Positions 41,066 through 49,905 of a stretch of 64,000 bases of DNA are shown piece by piece (the stretch's first letter is position 1; every line of letters starts with the position of its first letter). The stretch is from Kribbella kalugense (lineage in GTDB: Bacteria > Actinomycetota > Actinomycetes > Propionibacteriales > Kribbellaceae). A model generated the notes under the pieces. That model had not been told where the DNA came from. It searched no databases and saw only the letters and a list, made by a program, of their open reading frames with translations. The stretch lies in contig NZ_SODF01000003.1 in assembly GCF_004365875.1 (NCBI RefSeq), forward strand, positions 357,763 through 421,762, given 5' to 3'. A program made the position numbers and the translations under genes.

Positions 41066-42189
41066 GTGGGGACCGCTGCGGGCTCAACGGCCAGGCGGTA
41101 GCCGCGGCGGACGACCGTGCGGACGAGCTCCGGGCGGCCAACCGCCGTACGCAGCCGGTTGACCGTCACCTCGACGGCGTGCACGTCCTCAGCTCCGGGC
41201 AGTACGGCGAGCAACTCCGGCCGCGAGACCACGTCACCGCCCGCGGCGACCAGGGCCGCCAGTACCGCACGAGGTCCGGGACCTAGCGGCAGTACGACGC
41301 CATCGAGCACCGCCGCGCCGCCGCGGATCACCAGCTGGCCAAACTCGGTCTCGATCGAGCGCGCGTTGTCGTCCGTGAGGCGGTCGGTCACGATTCGGAT
41401 CAGCGCGCCCAGCCGATAGCGATCCGGGATCAGTGGCTCGAGACCCAGCGCACCAAAGGGCCCCGCGGTCACCGGCCCGACACAGGCGTTCAGCACCCGA
41501 CCGGTCCGCAGCGCCGACACCAACGGGTCGTACTGCCCGGCCAGCGCCGCCGCGTCGAGCATCGCCTGCGCAGCCGGCGCCGACGTGTGTACGACGGCAT
41601 CCACAGTCCCGGCGCAGACCTGCGAGATCATCCGCTCCACCACAGCCGCGTCAGGCGCCGGCCCCCACCGATACACCTCCAACCCGCGCACCGACGCCCC
41701 CGCACTCCTCAGCGCGTCCTGCAACGAGGGATCAGACAACCCATGCAGTTGTACGACGATCTTCCGGCCGTGCACGCCCTGCGCGCGCAGCCAGTCCACC
41801 ACCTCGGCCGTCGTCTCGGACCGCGCCGACCAGTGCTCGACCAGCCCAGCAGCCCGAATCGCACCACGCGCCTTCGGACCCCGCGCGAGGATGCGCGACT
41901 GCTCCAGCGTCACCAACAGGTCCGCGGCCAGCCCGGCCGTGTCGGCCGCCTCGATCCAGCCACGGAAACCGACCGCGGTGGTGACCACGACATCGTCCGG
42001 CGGGTTCGCGATCACCCGCCGGGTCGCCTCGAGCAGCGCGTGATCGTCCATCACCGGCACGATCTGCAGCGTCGGCGCGTGCAGCACCTTCGCGCCCCGC
42101 CGCTCGAACGACGCGATCAGATCCTCCGCACGCCGGTGCGCGGTGATCGCGATCGTGCAGCCGCTGAGCGGCCCGGGCCTAGTGGCCAC
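41062..42189 (-). CDS. hemD: uroporphyrinogen-III synthase fused to a winged-helix DNA-binding domain
   Basis: A 375-residue protein. The first ~260 residues are HemD (GCTIAITAHRRAEDLIASFERRGAKVL, VVTTAVGFRGWIEAA, VVQLHGLSDPSL, ACVGPVTAGPFGALGL), which closes the tetrapyrrole ring. Residues about 285-375 are an OmpR/PhoB-type winged helix (LPLGPGPRAVLAALVAAGGDVVSR, VEVTVNRLRTAVG, VRTVVRRGYRLAVE). This fusion is known in actinomycetes and may link siroheme supply to transcription. GTG 42189 overlaps the nirD stop by 11 bases. Confidence 0.9.
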   Translation of the reverse strand: MATRPGPLSGCTIAITAHRRAEDLIASFERRGAKVLHAPTLQIVPVMDDHALLEATRRVIANPPDDVVVTTAVGFRGWIEAADTAGLAADLLVTLEQSRILARGPKARGAIRAAGLVEHWSARSETTAEVVDWLRAQGVHGRKIVVQLHGLSDPSLQDALRSAGASVRGLEVYRWGPAPDAAVVERMISQVCAGTVDAVVHTSAPAAQAMLDAAALAGQYDPLVSALRTGRVLNACVGPVTAGPFGALGLEPLIPDRYRLGALIRIVTDRLTDDNARSIETEFGQLVIRGGAAVLDGVVLPLGPGPRAVLAALVAAGGDVVSRPELLAVLPGAEDVHAVEVTVNRLRTAVGRPELVRTVVRRGYRLAVEPAAVPT

Positions 42190-42517
42190 CGGGACCCACC
42201 ACAACCTGACCATCGACCACGTCGACTCGATACACCGGCACCGACACCTCCGGATCGTCCAGACACACCCCGGTGCGCAGATCGAAGACCTGCTTGAACA
42301 TCGGCGAGGCAACCGTCGGTACGTCGCCACGACTGCCGACGATGCCGCGCGACATCACGTTCGCCCGGCTGAACGGATCCTGGTTGCCGATGGCAAACAC
42401 CTCGCCGTCGTGAGTGCGGAACAACGCAATCTGCACATCCCCGAGCAGCGCCGCAACACCACGCTCCGGCAGCAAGGCGTCGTACCCACACACCACCAGA
42501 GCAGTCTGGACACTCAT
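42179..42517 (-). CDS. nirD: nitrite reductase small subunit NirD
   Basis: A 112-residue Rieske-fold protein: VCGYDALLPERGVAALLGDVQIALFRTHDGEVFAIGNQDPFSRA, a segment spanning residues about 9-52, then VASPMFKQVFDLRTGVCLDDP. It lacks the CxH/CxxH iron-sulfur ligands, as is normal for NirD. It partners NirB in NADH-dependent nitrite reduction. ATG 42517 overlaps the nirB stop (ATGA). Confidence 0.92.
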   Translation of the reverse strand: MSVQTALVVCGYDALLPERGVAALLGDVQIALFRTHDGEVFAIGNQDPFSRANVMSRGIVGSRGDVPTVASPMFKQVFDLRTGVCLDDPEVSVPVYRVDVVDGQVVVGPGGH

Positions 42518-45093
42518 CGGCGTACCTCCAATCGGGGGCCGGCCAGGAGCACCGGCTCGAGCTGTCCGCGTTCGGCCGGGGTGGCCGGGCGCGGCTGGTT
42601 CCGCTCGACCACGTAGCGCAGGTCGGCGTCCGGCTGGTCCGGCGCGTTCACGAACGAGACGAAGCGGGCCAGCTTGCCGGGATCGTCCAACGTCTCCCGC
42701 CACTCGTCGACATACGAGTCCACGTGCTTGGCCATCGCCGCGTCCAGGTCGGCCGCGATCCCGAGGCTGTCGTTGAGTACGACGTCCCGCACGTGGTCGA
42801 GCCCGCCCTCGAGCTCGCGCATCCACACCGCCGTCCGCTGCAACCGGTCGCCGGTGCGGATGTAGTACATGAGGAACCGGTCGATCGCCTGGAACAGCTC
42901 CTCGTCGGAAAGGTCGGACGCGAGCAGTTCCGCATGACGCGGCGTCATCCCGCCGTTCCCACCGACGTACAGGTTCCAGCCCTTCTCGGTCGCGATCACG
43001 CCGACGTCCTTGCCCCGAGCCTCCGCACACTCGCGAGCGCAACCGGAGACGCCGAGCTTGAGCTTGTGCGGCGACCTCAGCCCGCGGTACCGCAGCTCCA
43101 GCGCGATCGCCATCCCCACCGAGTCCTGTACGCCGTACCTGCACCAGGTGGAGCCGACACACGACTTCACCGTCCGCAGTGCCTTGCCGTACGCGTGCCC
43201 GGACTCGAATCCGGCGTCGACCAGCCGCTTCCAGATCGCCGGCAACTGCTCGATCCGCGCGCCGAACAGGTCGACCCGCTGGCCGCCGGTGATCTTCGTG
43301 TACAGACCGAAGTCGCGGGCCACCTCGCCGATCGTGATCAGGCCCTCCGGGGTGATCTCGCCGCCGGGGATGCGCGGGACGACCGAGTACGTGCCGTCCT
43401 TCTGCATGTTGGCCATCACGTGGTCGTTGGTGTCCTGCAGCGTGGCGCGCTCACCCTCGAGGACGTGACCGGCCGGGTCCAGGCTGGCCAGGATCGACGC
43501 CACCACGGGCTTGCAGATGTCGCAACCACGCCCGGACCCGTGCCGCTCGACGATCTCGCTGAACGTCCGCAGCTCGGTGATCCGAACGACATCGAACAGC
43601 TCGGCCCTCGACAGCGCGAAGTGCTCACACAACGCCTTGCTGACCTCGACCCCGGCCTCGGTGAGCTCGCTGTTGAGCAGATTCTTCACGATCGGCAGGC
43701 ACGAACCACAGCTGGTCCCGGCGCGCGTCTCACCGCAGACCGACTTGATGTCGGAGCATCCCTCGCGGACGGCGCACCGGATAGTGCCCGCGGATACGTT
43801 GTTGCACGAGCAGACCGGCGCATCGTCGGGCAGCTCCAACTGCACCGGTCCAGCACCCTCGGGCAGCAAGAACGCGGCCGGGTCAGCGCCAAGCTCTCTG
43901 CCGACCATCGGGCGAAGTCCGGAGTACGCCGACGCATCGCCGACGAGGATGCCGCCGAGCAGGGTACGAGCGTCGTCCGACAGCACGAGCTTCTTGTAGA
44001 CGCCGGCCACCGGGTCGGCGTACACGATGTCGAGCGCACCCTCGGTCGCGCCGAACGCATCCCCGAAACTCGCCACGTCGACACCGAGCAGCTTGAGCTT
44101 GGTCGAGGTGTCCGCGCCGGGGAAAGTTGCCTCGCCACCTAGTAGGCGGTCGGCAACTATCTCGGCCATCGTGTAGCCGGGGGCAATCAATCCCCAGACG
44201 CGCCCTTCAATACAAGCGACTTCGCCGATCGCCCACACACCGGGCACCGACGTACGGCAGGCCTCGTCCACGACGACGCCGCCGCGTTCGCCGATCTCCA
44301 AACCGGCTTCACGGCCCAGCTCGTCGCGGGGACGGACACCGGTCGCGAAGACGACCACGTCGGCCGGCAGGTCGGGGCCATCGGCAACAGCCATCGCCCG
44401 CGCTGCCCCTTGCGGAGTGAGCTTGACCCGCTGACATTGCGTTGCTGTGAGTACTTCGACATCGAGTCCCGCAATCAACCGGGACAGGGCCGACCCGCCG
44501 CCCTCGTCGACCTGCAGTGGCATCAACCGTGGCGCGAACTCGACGACCTTCGTGGTGGCATCCAACGCACGCAGCGCACCGGCCGCCTCCAGGCCGAGCA
44601 GCCCACCTCCGACGACGACGCCGCTGACCTGCTTACCCTCGGACTTCAGCCGCTCGACGTACACCCGGAGCGCCGCGACATCGTCGATGGTCCGGTAGAC
44701 GAAGCAGCCTTGCGCATCGTTGTTCTTGACCGGCGGGACGAAGGCCGCCGAACCAGTCGCCAGGACAAGTTCGTCGTACCCGATCTGCTCGCCGCGCGAG
44801 GTCGTCACGGTGTTGGCCGAGGTGTCGATCGAGGTGATCCGCAGGCCCTTGCGCAGGTTCACCGCCGGGTCGTTCCACAGGTCGGGGTCGCCGAGCGAGA
44901 GGTCCTGTGGGTCGCGGCCGGAGAAGTAGCTGGTCAGCGCGACCCGGTCGTACGGCAGCCGCGGCTCCTCGGCGAACACCGTGATCCGGTACTGGATGTC
45001 CGTGTCGCGTTGCCGCAGCGCCTCGACCAGCCGGTGCGCGACCATGCCCCCGCCGACCACCACCAGGTGCTTGGCCTTGTTCAGCTCTGCCAT
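42514..45093 (-). CDS. nirB: NirB from internal start (alternative product of the fused frame)
   Basis: ATG 45093 starts MAELNKAKHLVVVGGG, the normal NirB N-terminus, giving 859 residues, the usual length for NirB. AGGAGG lies six bases upstream, an ideal Shine-Dalgarno site inside the NasB-like reading frame. The product catalyses NADH-dependent six-electron reduction of nitrite to ammonium with FAD, [2Fe-2S], [4Fe-4S] and siroheme. Which product dominates cannot be told from sequence; this entry describes the same DNA as the fused frame, not an additional gene. Confidence 0.75.
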   Translation of the reverse strand: MAELNKAKHLVVVGGGMVAHRLVEALRQRDTDIQYRITVFAEEPRLPYDRVALTSYFSGRDPQDLSLGDPDLWNDPAVNLRKGLRITSIDTSANTVTTSRGEQIGYDELVLATGSAAFVPPVKNNDAQGCFVYRTIDDVAALRVYVERLKSEGKQVSGVVVGGGLLGLEAAGALRALDATTKVVEFAPRLMPLQVDEGGGSALSRLIAGLDVEVLTATQCQRVKLTPQGAARAMAVADGPDLPADVVVFATGVRPRDELGREAGLEIGERGGVVVDEACRTSVPGVWAIGEVACIEGRVWGLIAPGYTMAEIVADRLLGGEATFPGADTSTKLKLLGVDVASFGDAFGATEGALDIVYADPVAGVYKKLVLSDDARTLLGGILVGDASAYSGLRPMVGRELGADPAAFLLPEGAGPVQLELPDDAPVCSCNNVSAGTIRCAVREGCSDIKSVCGETRAGTSCGSCLPIVKNLLNSELTEAGVEVSKALCEHFALSRAELFDVVRITELRTFSEIVERHGSGRGCDICKPVVASILASLDPAGHVLEGERATLQDTNDHVMANMQKDGTYSVVPRIPGGEITPEGLITIGEVARDFGLYTKITGGQRVDLFGARIEQLPAIWKRLVDAGFESGHAYGKALRTVKSCVGSTWCRYGVQDSVGMAIALELRYRGLRSPHKLKLGVSGCARECAEARGKDVGVIATEKGWNLYVGGNGGMTPRHAELLASDLSDEELFQAIDRFLMYYIRTGDRLQRTAVWMRELEGGLDHVRDVVLNDSLGIAADLDAAMAKHVDSYVDEWRETLDDPGKLARFVSFVNAPDQPDADLRYVVERNQPRPATPAERGQLEPVLLAGPRLEVRR

Positions 45094-46392
45094 CGTCGCC
45101 CTCCTGCTCAGGACTGGTTCGGTCTCGCCGCGACGAAAGCGGTCGAGCAGTTCGCCGACGGCACCGGTGCAACTGCCGCACCCGGTTGTCGCCCGCGTCA
45201 TGGCGGCGATGCCGGCAACACTGTCGGCACCCCCACGCCAGGCCGCCTCGATCGCGACCCTGGTGACCCCGTTGCACCTGCAGACCGGCGCCGCCTTCAA
45301 CTTTGGTACGACGGGCTCCACCAGCAACCCGTCCGCCACGACCGGTGTACGCCGATCCGCCAGCAAGACCAGCTCTGCGGCGACCTCCGGCGCCCCCACT
45401 GCGACCGCTGACCGCACGACGCCATCGCGGAGAACGGCCCGCACATATCGCGTGTCGTCCTCGAGCCGCACCACCTCGCCGTCCTCGTCTTTGTTGCCTA
45501 GGACAAGTACGTCGAGCCCGCCCGCGGTCAATCGCACAACCTCGTAATCGGGAAGCTCAAAGTGCTTTCCCATCAAGTGCGTAGCGAGCGCCTCAGCCTG
45601 CGTCCACGCAGAGTCAACGGTCCCGGTGACCCGACCATCGATCTCCGCACAGTCACCAATCGCGTGCACTCGCGGGTCATCCGGGCTGGTGAGAGTCCGG
45701 TCGACCACGATCCCAGTCCGCACGGTCAGACCGTCCGCGAGCTCGGTGCGCGCCTGCACGCCACACGCGGCGACCAGCAGTTCGCCGTACACCTCCCGCC
45801 CGTTCGCCAACCGCAGCGCCCGGAACCGCCCGTCCCTCACCGAAGTCCCGTCGACCTCGGCGTTCAGGAGCACCTCGACCCCAAGCTCCCGCACCGCCCG
45901 CGTGACCCGTCGGCCCGCGGAAGGCCGGATCGCCTTGTCCAGCAGGGTTTCCCCGTCATGTACCAACGTCACCGCAACCCGGCGTTCCCGAAGCGCACAC
46001 GCAGTCTCGACACCGAGCACACCCCCGCCCAGCACGACCGCGCGCCGCACCTCCCCCGCCGCCGCAACGATCGCCCGCGCATCGTCCACAGACCGCAACG
46101 TGCAAGCACCATCGATCGCCGCGATCGGAACCGCGCCGGTAGCGAACACCAGCCGGTCGTAGCCAAACTCCCGCCCGTCAGCGACAGTCACCACCCGACG
46201 ACCCCGATCAACCGCCACCGCGGTCGCGACCGGCTCGTCGCCCACCACCGGCTCCGCCCGCCCCGCGACGAACTCGGTCAGTCGGCTCCGGTTGTACGAC
46301 GGTTCGTCGCCCAGCACAGTCACGTCGTACGACGGCAACAGCTGAGCCAACCGCCGCCCCGCCATCCCACCGCCGATGATCACGACTCTCAT
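42514..46392 (-). CDS. nirB: NasB-like flavoprotein and NirB nitrite reductase in one uninterrupted frame
   Basis: The 1292-codon frame holds two enzymes. Residues 1-433 resemble the electron-transfer subunit of assimilatory nitrate reductase (NasB): FAD motif VVIIGGGMAGRRL, NAD motif VVLGGGVLGVETACAL, FAD motif AIGDCAEI, and a BFD-type [2Fe-2S] domain with VCRCNGV and TGCGSCTG. Residues 434-1292 are NirB: VVVGGGMVAHRLVEAL, VVVGGGLLGLEAAGAL, BFD motifs VCSCNNV and SCGSCLP, and siroheme/[4Fe-4S] cysteines in SCVGSTWCRYG and GVSGCARECAEA. No stop separates them. ATG 46392 overlaps the nasA stop. NirB also has its own SD and ATG at 45093, so separate NirB may be made too. Confidence 0.85.
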   Translation of the reverse strand: MRVVIIGGGMAGRRLAQLLPSYDVTVLGDEPSYNRSRLTEFVAGRAEPVVGDEPVATAVAVDRGRRVVTVADGREFGYDRLVFATGAVPIAAIDGACTLRSVDDARAIVAAAGEVRRAVVLGGGVLGVETACALRERRVAVTLVHDGETLLDKAIRPSAGRRVTRAVRELGVEVLLNAEVDGTSVRDGRFRALRLANGREVYGELLVAACGVQARTELADGLTVRTGIVVDRTLTSPDDPRVHAIGDCAEIDGRVTGTVDSAWTQAEALATHLMGKHFELPDYEVVRLTAGGLDVLVLGNKDEDGEVVRLEDDTRYVRAVLRDGVVRSAVAVGAPEVAAELVLLADRRTPVVADGLLVEPVVPKLKAAPVCRCNGVTRVAIEAAWRGGADSVAGIAAMTRATTGCGSCTGAVGELLDRFRRGETEPVLSRRATMAELNKAKHLVVVGGGMVAHRLVEALRQRDTDIQYRITVFAEEPRLPYDRVALTSYFSGRDPQDLSLGDPDLWNDPAVNLRKGLRITSIDTSANTVTTSRGEQIGYDELVLATGSAAFVPPVKNNDAQGCFVYRTIDDVAALRVYVERLKSEGKQVSGVVVGGGLLGLEAAGALRALDATTKVVEFAPRLMPLQVDEGGGSALSRLIAGLDVEVLTATQCQRVKLTPQGAARAMAVADGPDLPADVVVFATGVRPRDELGREAGLEIGERGGVVVDEACRTSVPGVWAIGEVACIEGRVWGLIAPGYTMAEIVADRLLGGEATFPGADTSTKLKLLGVDVASFGDAFGATEGALDIVYADPVAGVYKKLVLSDDARTLLGGILVGDASAYSGLRPMVGRELGADPAAFLLPEGAGPVQLELPDDAPVCSCNNVSAGTIRCAVREGCSDIKSVCGETRAGTSCGSCLPIVKNLLNSELTEAGVEVSKALCEHFALSRAELFDVVRITELRTFSEIVERHGSGRGCDICKPVVASILASLDPAGHVLEGERATLQDTNDHVMANMQKDGTYSVVPRIPGGEITPEGLITIGEVARDFGLYTKITGGQRVDLFGARIEQLPAIWKRLVDAGFESGHAYGKALRTVKSCVGSTWCRYGVQDSVGMAIALELRYRGLRSPHKLKLGVSGCARECAEARGKDVGVIATEKGWNLYVGGNGGMTPRHAELLASDLSDEELFQAIDRFLMYYIRTGDRLQRTAVWMRELEGGLDHVRDVVLNDSLGIAADLDAAMAKHVDSYVDEWRETLDDPGKLARFVSFVNAPDQPDADLRYVVERNQPRPATPAERGQLEPVLLAGPRLEVRR
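45093..45105 (-). promoter_or_regulatory. internal ribosome-binding site AGGAGG before the NirB start
   Basis: AGGAGG (45100-45105, minus strand) is separated by six bases from ATG 45093. It sits in frame inside the NasB-like coding region with no stop codon before the ATG, so ribosomes may both read through and start anew. Confidence 0.75.
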
Positions 46393-48485
46393 GCCGAAAC
46401 CCCCGTCGCCGGAAGGGCCGCAGCAGTGACCTCAACCGCACACGCCTTGAACTCAGGCATCCCCGACACCGGGTCGAGCACATCGTTGGTCAGCTCGTTG
46501 ACCGCCTCCGCCCCACCGAAGTGGAACGGCACGAACACCGTGTCCGGCCGCACGTCCGCCGTCACCCGCGCCGGCAGCACCATCGACCCACGCGCAGTAC
46601 GCAACCGCACCGGCCGCCCGTCACCGATCCCCAACTGAGCGGCCACCCGCGGATGAATCTCCGCGAACACCTCCGGCTCGGCTTCGGCCAACTCCGGCAC
46701 CCGCCGCGTCTGCGCCCCACTCTGATAGTGCTGCAGCAACCGCCCAGTCACAAGATACAGCGGCGCCTCCGCGTTGAGGTCATCCGCCACCGGCCGATGA
46801 TCGACCGCCACCACATGCGCCCGCCCGTCCGCCGTCGGGAACCCGTCCGCAAACAACCGCGGCGTACCCGGATGCCCTTCCGACGGCACCGGCCAGAACA
46901 AGACCTCGCCGGCATCCAACCGGTCCCAGGTGATCCCCGAGTAGTCGGCTCTCCCACCAGCGCTCGCTCGCCGAAGCTCCTCGAACACCTCAGCCGGATC
47001 GGTCGAAAACCCTTTACTACCAAGCCTTTCGGCCAAACCAGCGAACACCGCGAGATCGCTCCGAACCTCACCCGGTGGCGGTACGGCGGCCCGCCGCCGG
47101 AGCACCCGCCCCTCGAGCGAGGTCATCGTCCCGTCCTCCTCGGCCCACTGCGTGACCGGAAAGACGACATCCGCCAGCAACGCGGTCTCCGACGGTACGA
47201 CGTCCGCCACGACGAGCAGATCCAACGAGGCGAGCCGTTCACGGACGGAGGCGAGATTCGGCGCCGACACGAGCAGGTTGCTCCCGTGGACGAGCAGCGC
47301 CTTCGGGCCATCCGACGTACCCAGGGCGTTGATCAGCTCGACCGCGCTCTTCCCTGGACCGGGCAGCTCATCGACACCCCAGACCCGCATCAGGTGTTCG
47401 CGAGCGGTTGGATCCGAGATGCTGCGGTAGCCGGGCAGCTGGTCGGCCTTCTGACCGTGTTCCCGACCGCCCTGTCCATTCCCTTGCCCGGTGATGCAGC
47501 CGTATCCACTGCCCAGCCGACCTGGGAGCCCGAGCGCCAACGCGAGGTTGATACAAGCGGTCACCGTGTCGGTACCCTTGCTGTGCTGCTCCGCACCCCG
47601 ACCGGTCAGGATGAACAGTCCCCGCCCGCCGTGGACCGGAGCCGCCGCAGCCAGCACCCGCGCCGCCCGCCGGATGGTTGCGGCCGGCACACCAGTCACC
47701 CGCTCAGCCCGCTCCGGCCACCAGGAAGCCGTCGAGCGAATCAGCAGGTCAGGGTCATCAGTCCGATCACGGAGGTAGGTCGTGTCGGCGAGGCCCTCCT
47801 GCACCACCACGTGAGTGAGCGCGAGCACCAACGCCAGGTCAGTCCCAGGCGTTGCTTGCAGGTGGATCCCACCTGCATCGGAGGTCAGTCCAGCAGTGGC
47901 CGAGCGCCGCGGGTCGACGACCAGAAGCCCACCCGAGTCCCTCGCGCTCTGCAGATGAGCGACCGCCGGCGGCATCGTCTCGGCAATATTGCTACCGACC
48001 AGCAGGACCGCGTCCGCACCACCCAGATCGGCCAGCGGGAACGGCAGTCCGCGATCGATCCCGAACGACCGGTTGGTCGCGGCCGCCGCCGACGACATAC
48101 AGAACCGTCCGTTGTAGTCCACGTTCGCGGTCTTCAACGCCACCCGAGCGAACTTGCCGAGCGCGTACGCCTTCTCGTTCGTCAGCCCACCGCCACCAAA
48201 CACCGCCACCGCATCGCGACCGTGCGCCGCCTGCAGCGTCCGGATCCGCTCAGCGACGAAGTCCAGCGCGGCGTCCCAGCTCGTCTCCACCAGGTCTCCA
48301 GCACCGTCGCGGATGAGCGGCGTGGTGAGCCGATCTGGCACCGTGAGTACCTCTGCAGCCGTCCACCCCTTGCGACACAGCCCGCCCTGACCCCGCGGCC
48401 GCACCTCCACTGCACCCGGCCGGGCGACCGGATGCAGGGTGGTTGCGCACTGCAAAGCGCAGTACGGGCAGTGGGTAGGGATCAC
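46389..48485 (-). CDS. nasA: assimilatory nitrate reductase catalytic subunit NasA
   Basis: A 698-residue molybdopterin oxidoreductase reducing nitrate to nitrite in the cytoplasm. The N-terminus carries the [4Fe-4S] motif CPYCALQC with a fourth cysteine in GGLCRKGW. Molybdopterin-binding segments follow: VDYNGRFCMSSAAAATNRSF (including the predicted Mo-ligand cysteine), VVDPRRSATA, GRGAEQHSKGTDTV and GLPGRLGSGYGCITGQGNGQGG. The C-terminal molydopterin-dinucleotide domain has GRLLQHYQSGAQTRR. No signal peptide is present, unlike periplasmic NapA. GTG 48485 overlaps the narK stop (GTGA) and its stop overlaps the next ATG. Confidence 0.93.
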   Translation of the reverse strand: MIPTHCPYCALQCATTLHPVARPGAVEVRPRGQGGLCRKGWTAAEVLTVPDRLTTPLIRDGAGDLVETSWDAALDFVAERIRTLQAAHGRDAVAVFGGGGLTNEKAYALGKFARVALKTANVDYNGRFCMSSAAAATNRSFGIDRGLPFPLADLGGADAVLLVGSNIAETMPPAVAHLQSARDSGGLLVVDPRRSATAGLTSDAGGIHLQATPGTDLALVLALTHVVVQEGLADTTYLRDRTDDPDLLIRSTASWWPERAERVTGVPAATIRRAARVLAAAAPVHGGRGLFILTGRGAEQHSKGTDTVTACINLALALGLPGRLGSGYGCITGQGNGQGGREHGQKADQLPGYRSISDPTAREHLMRVWGVDELPGPGKSAVELINALGTSDGPKALLVHGSNLLVSAPNLASVRERLASLDLLVVADVVPSETALLADVVFPVTQWAEEDGTMTSLEGRVLRRRAAVPPPGEVRSDLAVFAGLAERLGSKGFSTDPAEVFEELRRASAGGRADYSGITWDRLDAGEVLFWPVPSEGHPGTPRLFADGFPTADGRAHVVAVDHRPVADDLNAEAPLYLVTGRLLQHYQSGAQTRRVPELAEAEPEVFAEIHPRVAAQLGIGDGRPVRLRTARGSMVLPARVTADVRPDTVFVPFHFGGAEAVNELTNDVLDPVSGMPEFKACAVEVTAAALPATGVSA

Positions 48486-49849
48486 ACGCGCTCCTGGCTG
48501 AGCGGGCCGCCCTTGCGGAGGTAGCAGAAGTACGTCACCGCGAGGCAGACCACGTAGAAGCCACAGAAGACATACAGCGCAGGCACCAGCGAGCCGAAGT
48601 TGCTCGTCGACATCGCGAAACCACGCGGCACCAGGAACCCGCCGTACGCACCGATCGCAGAAGCGATCCCGATGCAAGCCGCCGCCTCCCGCCGCGCCCG
48701 GCCCGCGTCGTTCGGCGTGGTCAGCCGGAACACCGCCGGGATCATCCGGTACGTCGAACCGTTCGCCGCACCGCTGGCGACGAAGAGGAACAGGAAGCTG
48801 ATCAGGAACGCGGCGAAGCTGTTCGCGTTCAGCGAGACGATCGCGGCGAGGATGCCGAGGCCCATCACCACGAACGAGCAGACCGTCACCCGGGCACCGC
48901 CGACCATATCGGCGAGCTTGCCGCCGAACGGTCGCGCGAACGACCCGACCAGCGCGCCGAGGAACGCGATGTGCGCCACCGTGATCTCGGGGAACGTGGT
49001 CTTGATCAGCAGCGGGAACGCCGCCGAGAAGCCGATGAACGAGCCGAACGTGCCGATGTAGAGGAACGAGATGATCCAGGTGTGCGGCCGCTTCGCCGCG
49101 GCGATCGACGTACGGAACGACGAGTTCGCCACCGACAGGTTCGCCATTACCTTCCAGGCCCAGAACGCGGCCAGGACGATCAGCGGGATCCACAACAGCC
49201 CGGCCCGATCCAGCGCGAGACCCGTCCCGGCGACGATCACGATCGGCACCACGAGCTGAACCACCGCGACACCCAGGTTGCCGCCGGCCGCGTTGATGCC
49301 GAGCGCGAAGCCCTTCTCCTTCTCCGGATAGAAGAACGAGATGTTGGTCATGCTGCTGGCAAAGTTGCCGCCACCGGCTCCCGCGGTCGCCGCGACCAGT
49401 GCCATCACCCAGAACGGCGTACCGGGCTGGGTGATGAAGTAGGTCAGGCCGATGGTGGGGATCAGCAGCAGCGACGCGGACACGATGGTCCAGTTCCTGC
49501 CGCCGAACTTCGGTACTGCGAACGTGTACGGCAGGCGCAGCGTCGCGCCGACCAGACTGGGGAGCGCGACCAGCCAGAACAGCTGGTCGGTCGTGTAGGT
49601 GAAGCCGGCCTTGGGCATCGACACCACGACGATGCTCCACAGCTGCCACACCGAGAAGCCGAGAAACTCGGCGAAGATCGAGGGCCAGAGGTTCCGCCGC
49701 GCTACCGCACGGCCCTTCCCGGCCCAGAATCCTGCGTCCTCCGGATCCCACACATCGATCCAGCGCCCGCGCCGCGGCACCTCGACAGTGCCCACAGCAC
49801 CGGTCTGGTCGCGCGGAGTGACGACCTCCGGGCCTGCTTCGAGCGTCAT
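48482..49849 (-). CDS. narK: nitrate/nitrite transporter NarK (NNP family MFS)
   Basis: A 455-residue, twelve-helix importer. The nitrate signatures are present: ATAGAGGGNFASSMTNISFF with YPEKEKGFALGINAAGGNLG in the first half, and GSFARPFGGKLADMVGG in the second half with the substrate-binding arginine region. It brings nitrate into the cell for NasA. ATG 49849 has GGAGA six bases upstream. A -10 candidate TAGCGT (49890-49895, minus strand) lies upstream, preceded by two GlnR-type boxes. Confidence 0.92.
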   Translation of the reverse strand: MTLEAGPEVVTPRDQTGAVGTVEVPRRGRWIDVWDPEDAGFWAGKGRAVARRNLWPSIFAEFLGFSVWQLWSIVVVSMPKAGFTYTTDQLFWLVALPSLVGATLRLPYTFAVPKFGGRNWTIVSASLLLIPTIGLTYFITQPGTPFWVMALVAATAGAGGGNFASSMTNISFFYPEKEKGFALGINAAGGNLGVAVVQLVVPIVIVAGTGLALDRAGLLWIPLIVLAAFWAWKVMANLSVANSSFRTSIAAAKRPHTWIISFLYIGTFGSFIGFSAAFPLLIKTTFPEITVAHIAFLGALVGSFARPFGGKLADMVGGARVTVCSFVVMGLGILAAIVSLNANSFAAFLISFLFLFVASGAANGSTYRMIPAVFRLTTPNDAGRARREAAACIGIASAIGAYGGFLVPRGFAMSTSNFGSLVPALYVFCGFYVVCLAVTYFCYLRKGGPLSQERV

Positions 49850-49905
49850 CGTGCGTCTCCGATCGTCCGACCTGACTGATTAGGCCAGGACGCTATGACC
49901 GGGGT

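Noticed and set aside
42514..46392. possibility that the NasB-NirB fusion is only a sequencing error
   Set aside because: Not excluded, but the frame is open throughout with normal third-position GC bias, so I report the fusion as seen and list resequencing as the test.
46521..48524. 667-codon plus-strand frame opposite nasA
   Set aside because: Antisense to nasA with its conserved cysteines and cofactor motifs; the translation is Arg/His/Pro-rich and featureless.
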